Assembly (NCBI GenBank): GCA_905250025.1
Contig: CAJNOJ010000082.1
Location: 310,001 to 374,000, forward strand
Direction of reading: 5' to 3'
DNA length: 64,000 bases
DNA from: Adineta ricciae
Lineage: Eukaryota > Rotifera > Eurotatoria > Adinetida > Adinetidae
The notes beneath the pieces are model-generated. The model was not told the origin of the DNA and searched no databases. It saw only the letters and a program-made list of their open reading frames with translations. Below, piece after piece: positions 1-13,001 of this stretch; the stretch's first letter is position 1, and each line of letters starts with the position of its first letter. The translations under genes and the position numbers were made by a program.

Positions 1-1226
1 TAAGAAAGAAGAGAAAAACGAGCCAACTCGACAACAAGAAAACAATTGAAATAACTAGAAAATACTCTAAAACCTAAATTAACCAAATAAAACAAAAGAG
101 AAGGAAGAAAGAGGGAGAAAAGAAGCTTTGTGTCCGTATTACGGCATTGATCGCTGCTTCTTGAATATGCATAGCACCCGTTAACTTCGGATTAGATTTA
201 TTTTTGGTAAAAGACAAAACGAGAACGATTTTCATTGACAAAACATGATAATTAGCCATTGATACTTTGAATAATGAAACAAACATGTGCTCTCAACATC
301 ATCACCTACGACAACGATGCAGAATTTAATAAAAGTAATCGAATATGCATGTTTACACTTTACCTATGATTGTAGAACAAAATCTGACTTGGAAGACGAT
401 GAAATAGCACATTTACATGACACCATGATTTAGAAAATAGATCTGGATTTTTATAAGAATTTGTTTCTGAAGAGCAGACGCGTGATGTATGAAGAAAAAT
501 AAGTAAAGAACAAAGAGATATCTATTTGAAGAAAATAAAGAACAAAAAGATATGGAAGATATTCGATCAAATCTGTACATACATATTGTCATTCAGATCG
601 ATTGATCCAAATTGGGATTTCGCTTTCGGTTTCAAATCATCATCATCATCATCATCATCGAAAATCTAAATGAATCAAGTGAACAAACTGATAAATTTCT
701 CGTCTATCGTTACCTGTACAATATATGGACAAGAATGATTGTGAGCAAAAACAATAGTGGACAAGAAGAAGAAAGTTTTGATGAATTATTGTTTAACAAA
801 GCCTAGAACAGAAAGAAAACGTCCATTTGATTAATAAAACTATTCAAATTCAAGAACAAGCAAACCAAGTCGCATTATTAGTTCTTAACTCAGCGTCTAG
901 TCAAAGCATGCTTAAGTTCAAGTAAATATTTACACACGCACACAACACGTTCGTTTATCAGTAGAATATATCTTATAAATACATATACATATATATTTAT
1001 ATATACATTAGAAAGGGTCAAAGGGGCTGTTGTGGTTTTTATCAAAACCGGGTAGATATCAGAGAAATTCATGAGATTAGAATAAATGTAATCTGTACAG
1101 TACAACATAGAAATACGATAATGGATGTATTTTAGCTAAGTTGTATGTACATAAAATGTAGCAAGAGTAGAAGTAAACACTTGAAATAGAGATGTTACCT
1201 CTTTGTACTTTGATTATAATCAAATA
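1..1226. other. AT-rich region downstream of the ADAMTS gene, no gene seen
   Basis: No reading frame here resembles a known protein. The stretch holds a short ATC/CAT trinucleotide run at about 636-660 and alternating TA-rich sequence around 978-1010. It probably contains the 3' untranslated region of the minus-strand ADAMTS gene and intergenic DNA. Confidence 0.6.
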
Positions 1227-4200
1227 CTAAATAACAATATAGTAAAGAAATCTAGAATGCATTCGAAAGAGCTTACAGAATCCATAACAATCAATACGTG
1301 TAACAGGTCTGCCAGGAGTACAAAATAAATCGTTAACCGGTAGAGATGACTGACGATTTTTACAATAAACCTGTCGAGTTTGTTCACCGCGATTACAATC
1401 CGATGAACACTAAAATGAATTTCAACAGGAAATAACCACACTTCTCCTTTGAAGTTCAATTCCATACTTTCGACCATGGTTCTACATGCCATAAGTATGG
1501 ACTTTCACAATCGCCCATATTACACGAAATGCGAGTTGTTGGTGCGCGATATGGATCACATTTGTTCGAATAATTGTTTTTTAATAGATATCCATTATTG
1601 TTTACTTCATGACAAGATATACCTCGATATTCAATACCTGCACCACATGTGGATGTGCACTACAAGACGAAAAGCAATATATTATCTTTCTAGTTGGACT
1701 GTGTATTTGTTTTTTCAGATATACCAATGACCACGGGTGTGTTGTCCACATGGGTGAGCAAGCGACTTGAAAGCATTGTTGTACACGAGTAGGTTGTGAT
1801 AAATGTCGACAAAAACGATCGGGAATTGTTCGATTGCGAAATATAGCAAAACATCGAACAGATCGATACTGTTCACCAACTCCACATGGTACATTACACN
1901 CTACCTGAGAAGACAATCATTGTTACAACTTTCCTTTTCATATGTATACTGTATTTTATATGCTATACAATAGGATGAATCATATTCTTTTCCATGAATA
2001 ATACATTTCTGAACTTGTTTATAGCCTTGACAAGGTCGATCGCAATAGTAATCCGAAGATTGATCGCCATATTGTCGTGACACATCAGTTTCATCAAATG
2101 GCGAATAATACTCCCAAATAACCGATGTAGCCGGAGCGCCCGCTTGGTATATTGATATCACTTGAATTTCTAATGGAACTTTCAAACGACCCGTTATGAT
2201 AACCGTTTCATTTCCGGAATCTGATCCTGTATACGAAAGTGTTGCAGTTCCAATACGAATTTTAACATTGTATAATTGAAGACTATGTATTCCATTCAAA
2301 ACATACGTTCCATTGACGTGTTTTACCGCTAAATACAAGTCGAAACATAGTTTAAAATAATAAAAGTAGATAATCTTCTACCTAAATAGTAACGATCATT
2401 GCCCGACGATATTTGCACAACATGAACACGTGTTGTATTGACAGGAATATCCACGATATTGGTAATTCCTAGAAGTCAAGAATGAACAATATTTTTCTAG
2501 TAGAATTTTATGTTAAATACCGAAGTCTGACACTCGTTTTTGTCCACTCGATAATTTACAAGTACGATTTTGTCCATTACAAACTCCGCAAACATCTTCT
2601 GTTGCGTTTGATCCATATTTCTGATCACAACCCATCGGCATGCAGACACCATTGATGCAAATATCTCTTGTTTCTTCTTCTCGTCCACAGGGAGTGCCGT
2701 CCTCCACGCGATCGCCAAGGACAAATGATCGCTCGAGACGATCGTCCGATACTTTGCAGATTAATTTGCATCTTTCACTAGCCAAAACTAAGAATGATAA
2801 AAATGAATTTTCCTTCTCACTGAAAGACTAATTATTTCGATTAAATTTACCATTGTATTTCGGCTCAAATCTGGTACCAAATGGCAATGAAGGATCAATA
2901 GTGCGATTGTTAAAAACTGAACATTGACGTAAACGAAACATATCCACAGGATCTTTACAAGGCTAGATGGCAACACAGACATTTTGTTTTGAAGTTCATT
3001 CATCACAACTACTTACTGGATTGTCTTCACATGATCGTATCCGAGTTGATGTACCCGAGCAATACTTTCCGCCATTCTCTGGTCTACAATATAGGAATGA
3101 ATTTTCAAACTGAATCTCTAACAAGCATCGACTAACTTTGGACTATCACAATAACGCTGCGATTTTTGTACAGCGCTGCCACATGTACGAGTACAGGGTG
3201 ACCACGGCGACCAGTCTCCCCAATTTCCATCGATTGATTGAAGCTCACGTGTGCTTCGACAATCACCACGAAAACATCTCTACAAAATAAACGTGCGACG
3301 CTTTCAATCAAAGTCCTTGATATGTCATAATATGTCTTTTTTCTGCGTAGTTCTCGTCCTTGTCAAGTAAAAAAGTATATACGTGCGTGCTACTATATGC
3401 AGACAGACAAAAAAAAACATCGACGTGTATATGTTATTTGTTCTTTTCGGTGGCTGATGAAACGANCCACGAAAACATCTCTACAAAATAAACGTGCGAC
3501 GCTTTCAATCAAAGTCCTTGATATGTCATAATATGTCTTTTTTCTGCGTAGTTCTCGTCCTTGTCAAGTAAAAAAGTATATACGTGCGTGCTACTATATG
3601 CAGACAGACAAAAAAAAACATCGACGTGTATATGTTATTTGTTCTTTTCGGTGGCTGATGAAACGATACATTCGAACGAACGTTGCTTTTCTCATCAATT
3701 CGCGACTCGAACATATTCATGATGATAGCTAAGGTACGTGATTTCGATTTCTACTTACTTTGATTTCTGTATGTGACACTGAACATTGCGTGCCATCAGA
3801 CCAATGAGCATGATTTGTTATACACGATGCCAAATTTGAGAGTCTCTCTCGACAGTATAAACGATGACATTTCGGCTAGAAAGTTAAAGAAAAACTTGTT
3901 TTGCTTTGATAAGGTCGTTTTCCTAGTAGATAGTTACCCCATGACTTAAATCCCGACAGTATTCAAAAGTCACACCGAATGCTCGACGACATTGAGCATC
4001 AAGATCACTGAAACGACCGGGTAATTGACGTGCTGCTTGCTCAGCATTCAAATCTTTCCATGTTGCAGATTTGTAATCGGGTACATTGTTCAAACATTGA
4101 TATCGATCCGATCTTAAGGAAAATAATAGAATAATAGTGGATTTGCACTTGGTTTAACAGTAAACAGAAAAATAGATTTCGACCTTGCTGTGTCATTCCT

Positions 4201-7200
4201 TTTCTGGGCATGATATTTATTTGCGACTGCTGAAAATCATTAGTAGAACAACAATAGTCTGAAATTTTCTTCATAATAATGAAGCATTCTACGCTTAGTT
4301 ATGTAAGATTGTCCGTCTGGAATTCTTCAATTAAAATGTTGCTACGAAATGAGATTATTCATGTCTTGTTATTCAGAAGAAATGACACTGTGCGAAATAA
4401 GGGCAATTACGCAAATATACTTTGTACGTAGTGAATTAATTGCTTCAAATGTTAGAGAATATATCGAAAAGCAAGGTCATATATACTTTCTGATAACCAT
4501 GTCGAAACAAGAAGGTCAACATCGTTCTATGATTAAATTAATCATTTCTATTGATCAGATAAGTGCGACCTTCTTCGGTCGTACAATCTGCAGTCACGCC
4601 CGAACATAATTCACTCAACATATCCGACTTAATGTTTTACGTATACTTGCTCACCTGATTGATGTTACTCTCTTGATACTCGATCGGTCATAGTTACATT
4701 AATTTGACGCAGATTAGTACTCAATGAAATCTTATCTGTTTGAATATAGGTTTCGATACATACTCGAGATATTGAGTGAAATAGTGTCGACTGCAATTCG
4801 ACCACTTGTAGTGATTGTGATTGAATGTGAGCGATGTTGCCATGATATTCTGTTCTTTGGTGTGATCTAAGCATGCTTTGTCATTATCATGTCGAATACC
4901 GAATCTGTGTATTAGAAAAGGAAAACTGTTTTGTAATCTCTGAGAACAGTTTTGCCTTACAAGTGAGCAATTTCATGAGCAATTGTAAATGCAGTAGCAA
5001 ATCCATTATCACGTACGACAGCACATTTCGATGTTTTATTACACAATGTACCTAATTCGGTTAATCCTAATGTGTCACATTTACTATCAGTTACATTTTT
5101 GGCTCGTTTATTGCATAGAGGCGTTCTAAATATTCATAGAAAATTGAATTTCTTCTAATTCAAAGACACACTCAAGTTTACCTTGTGAGAAGAACAGCGG
5201 TATCGTACGTATCCGCATCATTGTAATCTTTCTGCCATTTGCAAAATGTACCTAAGATGTCCGCGGCATCATCACTTGATGTTATATATCTCTAGAATAA
5301 CGAACAATGAAATCTTCTCTTTTCCTTCTCTTCCAAATCGATCTTACAGTAAATGCGGCATCCAGATCGACTAATTTGACGAGCCATATCTTAATATTAT
5401 TTCCGATGCTGGCGTCCGAATACAAGTATGATACCTAGAAAGCGAAAAGCGAGATTTTCGATTGAAGTTGTTCATGAAAGACTTGCGTAGCTAAAGAGAG
5501 TGAGAATGTAGGATTTGATATCAATATCTGAATGGAATTGTTTTATTGAGTCATCGTAAGCCACGAGTACTTCCACATGTTTGGCAGTAGGATCCAGTTC
5601 AGTTTGACGTTTAGCTCGACGTTTGAAATGATTTGTCTTGTAAGAAGAATGTGCCAAATCATCTTCAACAGAAGCAGGGAGTTGAGGAAAAGAGTTTTGC
5701 AATCGTTGCTTGTGGCTCCGTTCATAGTGAGGATAAGATTTGTCTTTTTCGAAATAAGGAACACCTAGAAGATTTCAATGAAGACAAGAAAACACATATC
5801 AAATAAAAGACTTACCGTCAACAGGACATCGTACTGTTTGCGCGCCATCCGTGATTGACTCTATGGATTCTTTATGTGTGTAAAACAGATGTTCAAAATT
5901 CCATTTCGTTTCATTCTCCTGACGCTTAGGCTCAATGAAATATTCTACGTCATTGTAAATAAATGTACCTAACTAAAAAAAAACAACACACGAACATCAT
6001 CGAATAAGTTCGAATAATTAACTTTTTTTTATCGCGGAAACCTCTCGAAGTCCGCTCACGAAAGTTTCAAAGGTCTCTTCACAAATAGATTATCCTACGG
6101 CTTCGTACAAACGTGTTACATTTTCTTTTATAGACAACGCCTTCTCTTCTAATAATTCAATTGACGTCTTCGCATGACTACAAGGTTCATTATTAAATTA
6201 AGGACAAAGCAAATGACATCCACAGATTGTCTAATCATCCTTGTCAGTTAACACCGATAGCAGTCTGGTTTTTTTTTGACAACATAGTCTTACATATGTT
6301 TTGTTTCTCTAATCAAATGATACATACCAAACCGTGACATAAACTGATCGATACGGTTGACAAAGGATTTTGATTGATATGACCTTTATAGAAACAATGT
6401 TCAATATCTCTTGTTAACCATGTTCGATTTTCACTGTAATGTTGAGTAACAAACGATGGTGCGAGAAATGCTTCGTCTTCGATTAAACTTAAATCAAAGG
6501 TTTGATTGAAACCATAGATACGATAGTACAAAGTTGCATTTAGCTGATCATGGAACGAGGTCTGAGCACGTTTTTGACGATTTTGTTGTTTATCTCTGAG
6601 ACGAGCTTTCCAATCAGGTAGAAATGAGATTGATCTTGAAGATCGTATCGATCGGGGAATGACAATTTCATAGTTAAATTGTTCTTGTTCGACCGTGTCT
6701 AAAAAGAAATTAGTTCTTAGATCAATCGTTCGTCATTGAAAACGATTTAACATGTTCTGCTTTTTCGAATATATTCCCTAGATTTTCTATCTTAATATGA
6801 CATTTAATATCATACATTAGGACTAAAAATCGATCATCAATGCTCATACAAATTGTTTAGGCCTATACACATATTTCAATGTGTTAACAAATGTTGGATA
6901 TTAGTATTTCAGATGAATATACATATACATATATAGTCGCCATAATGATCATTAATCATATTTAACCTTGTTCTTCTCCTTCTTCTTTTCCAATACAAAC
7001 ATCCTCTATCTATAAACGTTCTCATCGAACGTTCTTTCTTCTTCTATGTCGTAGTTCGATGTAATACGTCTTCGATGTTTTCTTTTATTTCGCCTGATTG
7101 CTTTTGCTTGCATATACGAAACCCGTTAAATCGCTTTTTTTTATCATTAATATATCTGATGAGAAAAAGAACGACTGACTTTCTATTGATACACAAAGAC

Positions 7201-7283
7201 GTATATTTACTAATAGATATTTGCAGACAGTTAAAGATGCCAATGAAACAAAAAAAAACCATTTCTCTATATCTAAAACGCAA
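1227..7283 (-). CDS. ADAMTS-family secreted metalloprotease (multi-exon)
   Basis: Secreted zinc protease predicted to cut extracellular matrix proteins. Domains run from high to low coordinates. A likely signal-peptide exon (7211-7283, in phase with the next exon) is followed by a prodomain (about 6300-6698 and 5815-5975) with a cysteine-switch-like RCPVDG. A furin site (RRAKR, about 5600-5620) precedes the catalytic domain. The zinc motif HEIAHLFGIRHD is split between exons ending at 4961 and 4904, and the Met-turn NIMA follows, so the active site looks intact. Next come the disintegrin-like region (about 3940-4112), the central TSP1 repeat WSPWSPCTRTCG (exon about 3136-3280), Cys-rich (2521-2787) and spacer exons (2382-2468, then to 2328), and at least three C-terminal TSP1-like repeats ending at stop 1227-1229. 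Most introns are about 50 bp. Two blemishes, at N1900 and N3466, break the model. The exact ADAMTS subtype was not determined. The first exon is the least certain part. Confidence 0.88.
3266..3666. repeat. Exact 200-bp tandem duplication separated by one N (assembly artefact)
   Basis: Bases 3266-3465 and 3467-3666 read as identical copies, including the same 9-A run, with a single N at 3466 between them. The block covers an intron end, its splice acceptor and the first bases of the TSP1 exon of the ADAMTS gene. Perfect identity across a lone N is what an unmerged contig overlap leaves behind, so it is probably not a biological repeat. Confidence 0.85.
4113..4763 (-). other. Unusually long (about 650 bp) intron in the ADAMTS gene
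   Basis: This interval separates the exon carrying the Met-turn and the end of the catalytic domain from the disintegrin-like exon. The donor is read at 4763 (GTATGT) and the acceptor at 4113, and joining them restores the ADAMTS reading frame. Most other introns of this gene are about 50-60 bp. No coding match was recognised inside it. Confidence 0.6.
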
Positions 7284-10200
7284 ATATGTACATATACGTC
7301 TGTATGCATAAGGAGATGGAGGTGCGCTTGGGTACGATGTCCTTCGACATTTTATATATATCTTTGTCGATCCAAAGGATTAGGGGACGTGAAAGACGAT
7401 CTTTTCTCTCGATTGATTTTTTTCGAGTAACTGTCTATTTTCTTAGTAATACCATCGTTAACGATGTCTTAACCATCTTGTACATATTGCTAATAATTAT
7501 TTATTTGTGTTCTATGCGGACATTTGGCGAGAGTGTCATCGATTTCATGAGTGAGATTTATTCGAAAAGATCATTCGGCTGTTATCTTACAAAGCAACAA
7601 GTGTTCTATTTCGTCAAAAATAAGAACGAGAAAAAACCCTTTGTGAAGTGTCGGTGAAGAGATCAAATACTTTGCGCTATGTGATACTCAAAGGGCACGC
7701 TTGTCGCTTTCGACTAGAATCAGACTTGACTAACAATCTTTTTTTCCCACATTTTTTTGATATACAACATGATCGTGTCTTTGCCTGTCAACGTCTACGT
7801 ATGTTATCTCTGGCACAGAAATAGAAGAGATTTTTAATGAAGGTTGCTGTTAAGTGTGATGCGTTTTTTTCGAAGACAGATGCAGCATAGATTTATTTGA
7901 CCTTTGTGTTAAAACGAAGTAAGAGAAAGAGGAGAAAAAGATACGGTTTTGCCACTCGAAACTATTTATTTCGAGGTATAGTACAAGCTTAAAATATCAT
8001 CTCATATGACCAGCAAATGCGTATATTGAAGAAAAAGACATTTCTTTGATGTTGACGCCGGTGAAATTGTACAGTTGTTGAGTAAGACATGAGCAATGAG
8101 AAAAGATTTATATAGAATAAGCAACAAGAAGACACACGCTGGCATCAAGGAAGAAAAGTTTGCAAGAGTTCAAGAAGATGATCGAAGCACTTGACGCATT
8201 AGTCTGCAGAGATGGAATCAATTTTGATCAACTCTGATTTGAACAAGCGCACGAAGCAATAGAAACTCATAGATAAATACACACACACAGCCGTACACAC
8301 GTTTGTAAACGCCTATCCACTTCTCTTATCAAGTGATTGTGCCTGCATAGATTACATAATGCAAATCAAATAACATTACTATAATTGATTTTATCTCATT
8401 AATCGAGACTGTGAATGAGATTTTATTAATATGAATCGTCTTTCACACTTAATAACAGTCAACAACATTGATGGCAAGGTTTTCTTTTGCTTGTCAATCT
8501 CAACAATAAGGGTTTTAACGTCTCTTCGCGGCAATAGCCTTCATGCTATCACTCTCATTTAGTCAATAAAAGAAAGTGTGTGTGTGTATGTATGCAAGCA
8601 TACCAAGAAAACATTGTCTTGTGAGATAACAGATGAGTAAACTAAATGTCGAGACATTCGACTGCTTCCGAACTGTATGCGTGCATATAGAAAGTAAAAT
8701 CGTTGTCTTGAAAACATGTTTTTATTATCTATGATGGGCCGTTGACGATTATTATTAACTACGAAGAAATCAATCAAAATCGATCGAAAGCATTTTCTCT
8801 CTCGGGAGAATGAAACTTCTTCGAAAATATTATGTGAATGTATCTTATCAAGGTGACATAATCTTGATGAAGATTAAATGATAGAAGAAGAAGAAGAAGG
8901 AAGATGCCTATGTGCGCATGTATATATGTATGTCCGTATGTGGTTAGTTTTCTCCTCTTTCCTACTGTACGATAGCGGGTTTTTGACACGTTAGACGATT
9001 GTGGCTTATACGTCAATCAACTGCACATAGCAGTTGTGCAGATCGATCGATTGATCGATATACATTCAATATACAGATAAACAGAAAACTTGAGATCAAT
9101 TTCTCTTTGGATCTCATTATCATGCGTCCAATTTTATGCAAGAGAAATAAACAGCAAAAATACCTGACGTGTAACCGAAAACAAGAATTTGTAATGCGAA
9201 TTCTCTATGCGTGTGTGCGTGCATATGTTTTTTTCTATTCTTCTACCGTCTATTAGTATTGTTGCGCGCGAATGAGTGTCATTAACCACCATTTAGCTGA
9301 CGTTGTTTTCCTACATGAAAACAACATCACGGCGGCGACGTAACGTCTCTCACCAGTGTAAAAAAACAGAAGCAAATAAGGCACAGAGACACATTGATGT
9401 CGTATCATTACCTAACTCCCTAGATTCCTCCAAGGTTGCCTGTCGTGTTAATTCGTGTATATTTATATATGTATATGTACATTAATACACGTATCTATAA
9501 CTATATATCAAATTTAATCGTGAGTCGGCAATAACGGGACTTTAAGAAAAACAAAATACGAAGGAAAGCAACACTCAATAATTACTGAGCTGATATAGAT
9601 TAGATATTGAATTACATCATCATATCATCTTAAAGTATACCGCTATTGAAATCGAACGTAGTGTACGTCTACGTTTACTCATAGGCTGGGAAATTAATAG
9701 AAACTATTCATGACAATTTTGCCACACATTTAACGAAATAATTAAATTTGTTCAGAAAAACATCGCTCACTTGTTGTGATGATTGAACTGGTTTGGGTGG
9801 TGATCACGTTTGACAAGGATGGCGGTAATGAGCAGAGGAGCGTAGTAACGATTGCGGTAAAAACCATGTATATGTCGAAATGCATCTCGAGAGCACCGGT
9901 TCAGTTTGAATACCAAAGGCGTTCTGACGTGTCGTCGTAGCGACCGTGACGAGCAAAACGGAACGTCAACAGAATACAATATAGGTGTTGTGGCGATTTC
10001 GACAGACCGTTGACATCCATTAGAGACTCTGGAAACACATCAGTGCTTCTCGATTGAAGAAGATAGGACACAAAGACGGTCGCACTGTGAGAGTGAGAGA
10101 GAGAGAGGGAGAGGGAGAGAGAGAAGAAAAAAAGAAAACAACCACAAGAGGGCGACCACAAGAGCTGAGGAGAAGGGAGAGACACAGAGAGAGAGAGACA

Positions 10201-11503
10201 GAGAGAGACAGAGCAAAACAGCCGATGTAGCGGAAACACGACAGCGTAAAAAAAGACGAAGAACGAATAAAGGAAAGGCGGAGACAGTGAGAGAAAAAAA
10301 GAACCTCTTCTTTTTTTTTAATGTACAGATACTAAAACACATTTTTGGTTCTTTTCTCTATTTTTTTATCGCTCTTTTTTTCTTTCTTCTAGTGCATTTC
10401 GGGTCTTTTTTTCACACTTATTTCTCTGTCTCGTTTTTGCTTATTCGCTGTCTGTAGCCACATAACCAACATAAAACAAGCTGCATGCCGACGTCAGGAA
10501 GGCAGTGTAACACAGATGTGAAAATCTGACAAGAAAACGAAAGGGGTTAAAATGAAACAAAAAAACAGAAAAAAGAAAATAAAAACGGACCTATAATACA
10601 CGGATTGACATAGACACATTCAATGATTATGTCCTTGCTGTGATTATTATTACTTTAATTTTTTCGAACTTATTTAGGTTTGTTCGTTCTCATTGTACGC
10701 GTGTTTTTTCGCATTACCCATCCTTTATTGAAGCGTCACTTCACCTTTCTGAGCGTACACTTAAAAGATTTATGATAAACAGCTGGCTTCGTTTTTTTTC
10801 TGATGCACAATTATATTTCCAATTTATTACATTTAGCAAAAGTCGTATAACCTCCAGTTTATGAATGAGAATCCAGGGTATGATGATTATTATTATTGTT
10901 ATTATTATCAAGTCTTTGGGTGCACAAGAAAAAATATGTATATAAGTATTGACATGGACATTCGACTGACAAATCTTCTATATATATGTAGATATACATG
11001 ACATAAAAAGAGGAGAAAGAAATGGAACAATATCCTTATGGCGAGAAATGAGAGATGTTCCAATCGTTGTTACTTTAGTACGAATGATTTTGTTGGATAA
11101 AAAGCAAACGTTCCTTCTTCTTTTTCTACATATCTCGATGACAGCAGACTGTTGTATAGCATAGTTCGGCCAAGACTGTCAGATGTTTTCTATTAAGATT
11201 GACTTCTTCGTATGTACGCTTGTTGGAGGCGACTAACTACAAGGACAAAAGCGGCTGGGAAAGAAAAACTCTCGCCCTCTCTGATGGCCAGAAAGCAAAT
11301 CGAGCAGAAGAAAAATAAGAAAGAGAAATCTGCTAGTATAACTGATGAAGATCGATAAAGAACTACGGAATTCATGGATTAGTATCCGAAGAGGAAGAAG
11401 AAAGATAAAAAAAAACTTCGTTATATCATAATCAAGAAAAATGAACCATATTAGATATTCATCGTATATATGATGAAGATTATTTATTTATAAAAGCAAA
11501 ATG
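7284..11503. other. 4.2 kb gene-poor region
   Basis: This lies between the 5' end of the ADAMTS gene and the 3' end of the EF-hand gene. Short frames exist but none resembles a protein family or shows a convincing exon chain. It contains several microsatellite tracts (CA/TG-rich near 8278-8300 and 8576-8595, purine-rich near 10085-10215) and T- or A-rich tracts around 10300-10600. It could hold ADAMTS 5' regulatory sequence. Confidence 0.5.
10085..10215. repeat. GA-rich imperfect microsatellite
   Basis: About 130 bp of nearly pure purine on the plus strand, dominated by GAGAGA and GGGAGA units with interruptions. The opposite strand gives leucine/serine-rich spurious frames, which should not be read as proteins. 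Confidence 0.8.
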
Positions 11504-12676
11504 TCATTTTCCTTTCTTTTTGGCTTTTCCTCCTTTCTTGGCTTTCTTCTTCGGTAATTCAACCGGTGTATTCAACATCTTTTGTAAATCTAAAAATAGA
11601 AAGAAACATCAATAGTAGTAGAGAATCTCAGAAGATCCTTCTCCTCTTACCGTCAATAATAAAATATCCATCGGCACAACTCAGTTGTGAGAGAAGCAAA
11701 TCGATATCATCTTCAGGCCAATCACAATTTTTAAGTAAATATGTAAAATTATCCACCATTAACTTCGATTTGTTCTCGGGATCGAGAATATCGAATGCTT
11801 CTTGTAATTGTTGCTTGTCATCATCGGTCGTCACGTAAAATTCATGAACAATCGTTAGAAAATCCGCAAAGGATAAACGATCGTCAGCTTTTTCATCTAT
11901 TTAACAACGAACTCGTAAGAAAAACACTTTTCAATAAGAACAAAAAACTCGAAAAACTTTTTAAGTGCATCGCTCGAACAAAGGAATGAATAAAATTAAT
12001 GTTGATTTCTGACTTAAGTATGTTATGTCTACTAACCTGGATCGACCTCTTGTTGATGAGTTTCTTTTAAAGATTTCGCCTTTTCAATCATGTCTTTCAC
12101 TGTATCTTCACTTGGATTTTGACCAGAATGTCGAAATGCATCGCCAATGCTCTCAATTCGAATGTAGTCATTCTTTTTTGCGATCTTCTTGAAACCGAAT
12201 TTGAGTACTAAAACAAAAGATTGATTAATATTCTAATGTGCTAATCGTTTATCGAAACATCTGTCTATATTTGCATTTATGATTAACATAGTATCTTTTA
12301 TGCCTTAAGATAAAGTTAATTTTAACGTAAGGGCTGCAGCTGGCCGAGTTCAGACGTGTTTAGTCTTGATAGAGTTTTCTCTTCGGAAGATGGATCGGAA
12401 GATATGAAAATAAGAATCTTCTATTGAAGTAACACTTACATTCTCGAGATGTTTCATCTAATATTTCTTCATAGCTAACTGTTGTTTGACCGTATTCATT
12501 TCCTGGTCCCTAAAGAAATAGAAAACGAGACGAAGTTGAGGAAATTTCATTTTAGTTATCCTTGATCATGTTATTACAAGAAAATCAATCGTATTATTCA
12601 ACGGCGCGGTCAAGGTTTGTTCCATTGACATAGACCCATACTGTCGTCCGATATCACTTCGTTCATCGGAGTCCAT
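11504..12676 (-). CDS. EF-hand calcium-binding-like protein with Lys-rich tail
   Basis: Five exons (12578-12676, 12440-12509, 12037-12207, 11651-11896, 11504-11589) join in phase to a 223-residue protein. The middle part (FKKIAKKNDYIRIESIGDAFRHSG, split here as helix-loop text; then DDRLSFADFL and LQEAFDILDPENKSKL) has the spacing of the EF-hand/calmodulin superfamily, as in dynein regulatory or troponin-C-like proteins. Several loops lack the full set of acidic calcium ligands, so calcium binding is uncertain. The last 25 or so residues are very rich in lysine and glycine (KKKAKKGGKAKKKGK). The gene starts about 325 bp from the plus-strand gene at 13002, suggesting a shared promoter. The family is a reasoned guess and the exact orthologue is not recognised. 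Confidence 0.75.
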
Positions 12677-13001
12677 TGTCAATATTTTGCGTTAATTGTG
12701 CAATTGTGTTTCTTTTTGACAATGTTACACTAATAGCAATACTGTAACTCGAATGTTGCCAAGGTGAGTTGCCGTTGTTATTGAGAAAAGAAAGAACGAA
12801 CGAATCATATCTTCACTCAGCTTTTTTTCTCTTCTCGATCGTTCCTGTTGACTGTTGTTATTGTTGTTGTAGTGGTGGCGGTTGTTTTTATCGCCGTCGA
12901 CTTTTCCTCTTGATTTTACCGTTAAAAGCAGAAAAAAAAACAATTTTTAGTTTGTAAGAAACAATGGACTCGTATTTAGTTTTGATTTCTTTTTAAGAAA
13001 C
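12677..13001. promoter_or_regulatory. Divergent intergenic region, probable bidirectional promoter
   Basis: About 325 bp separate the start codons of the minus-strand EF-hand gene and the plus-strand membrane protein. The interval includes TTG/TTA-rich stretches near 12845-12875 but no motif that can be assigned with confidence. Promoter function is inferred from the head-to-head layout only. Confidence 0.4.

Noticed and set aside
3267-3666. Tandem repeat as a possible biological duplication
   Set aside because: Perfect identity and the single N between copies point to a contig overlap instead.
4349-4609. 86-residue plus-strand frame inside an ADAMTS intron
   Set aside because: No domain, no start context and no partner exon. 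A nested gene or transposon remnant could not be supported.
10040-10342. Leu/Ser-rich minus-strand open frames of about 100 residues
   Set aside because: They are translations of the GA-rich microsatellite and have no domain or exon context.
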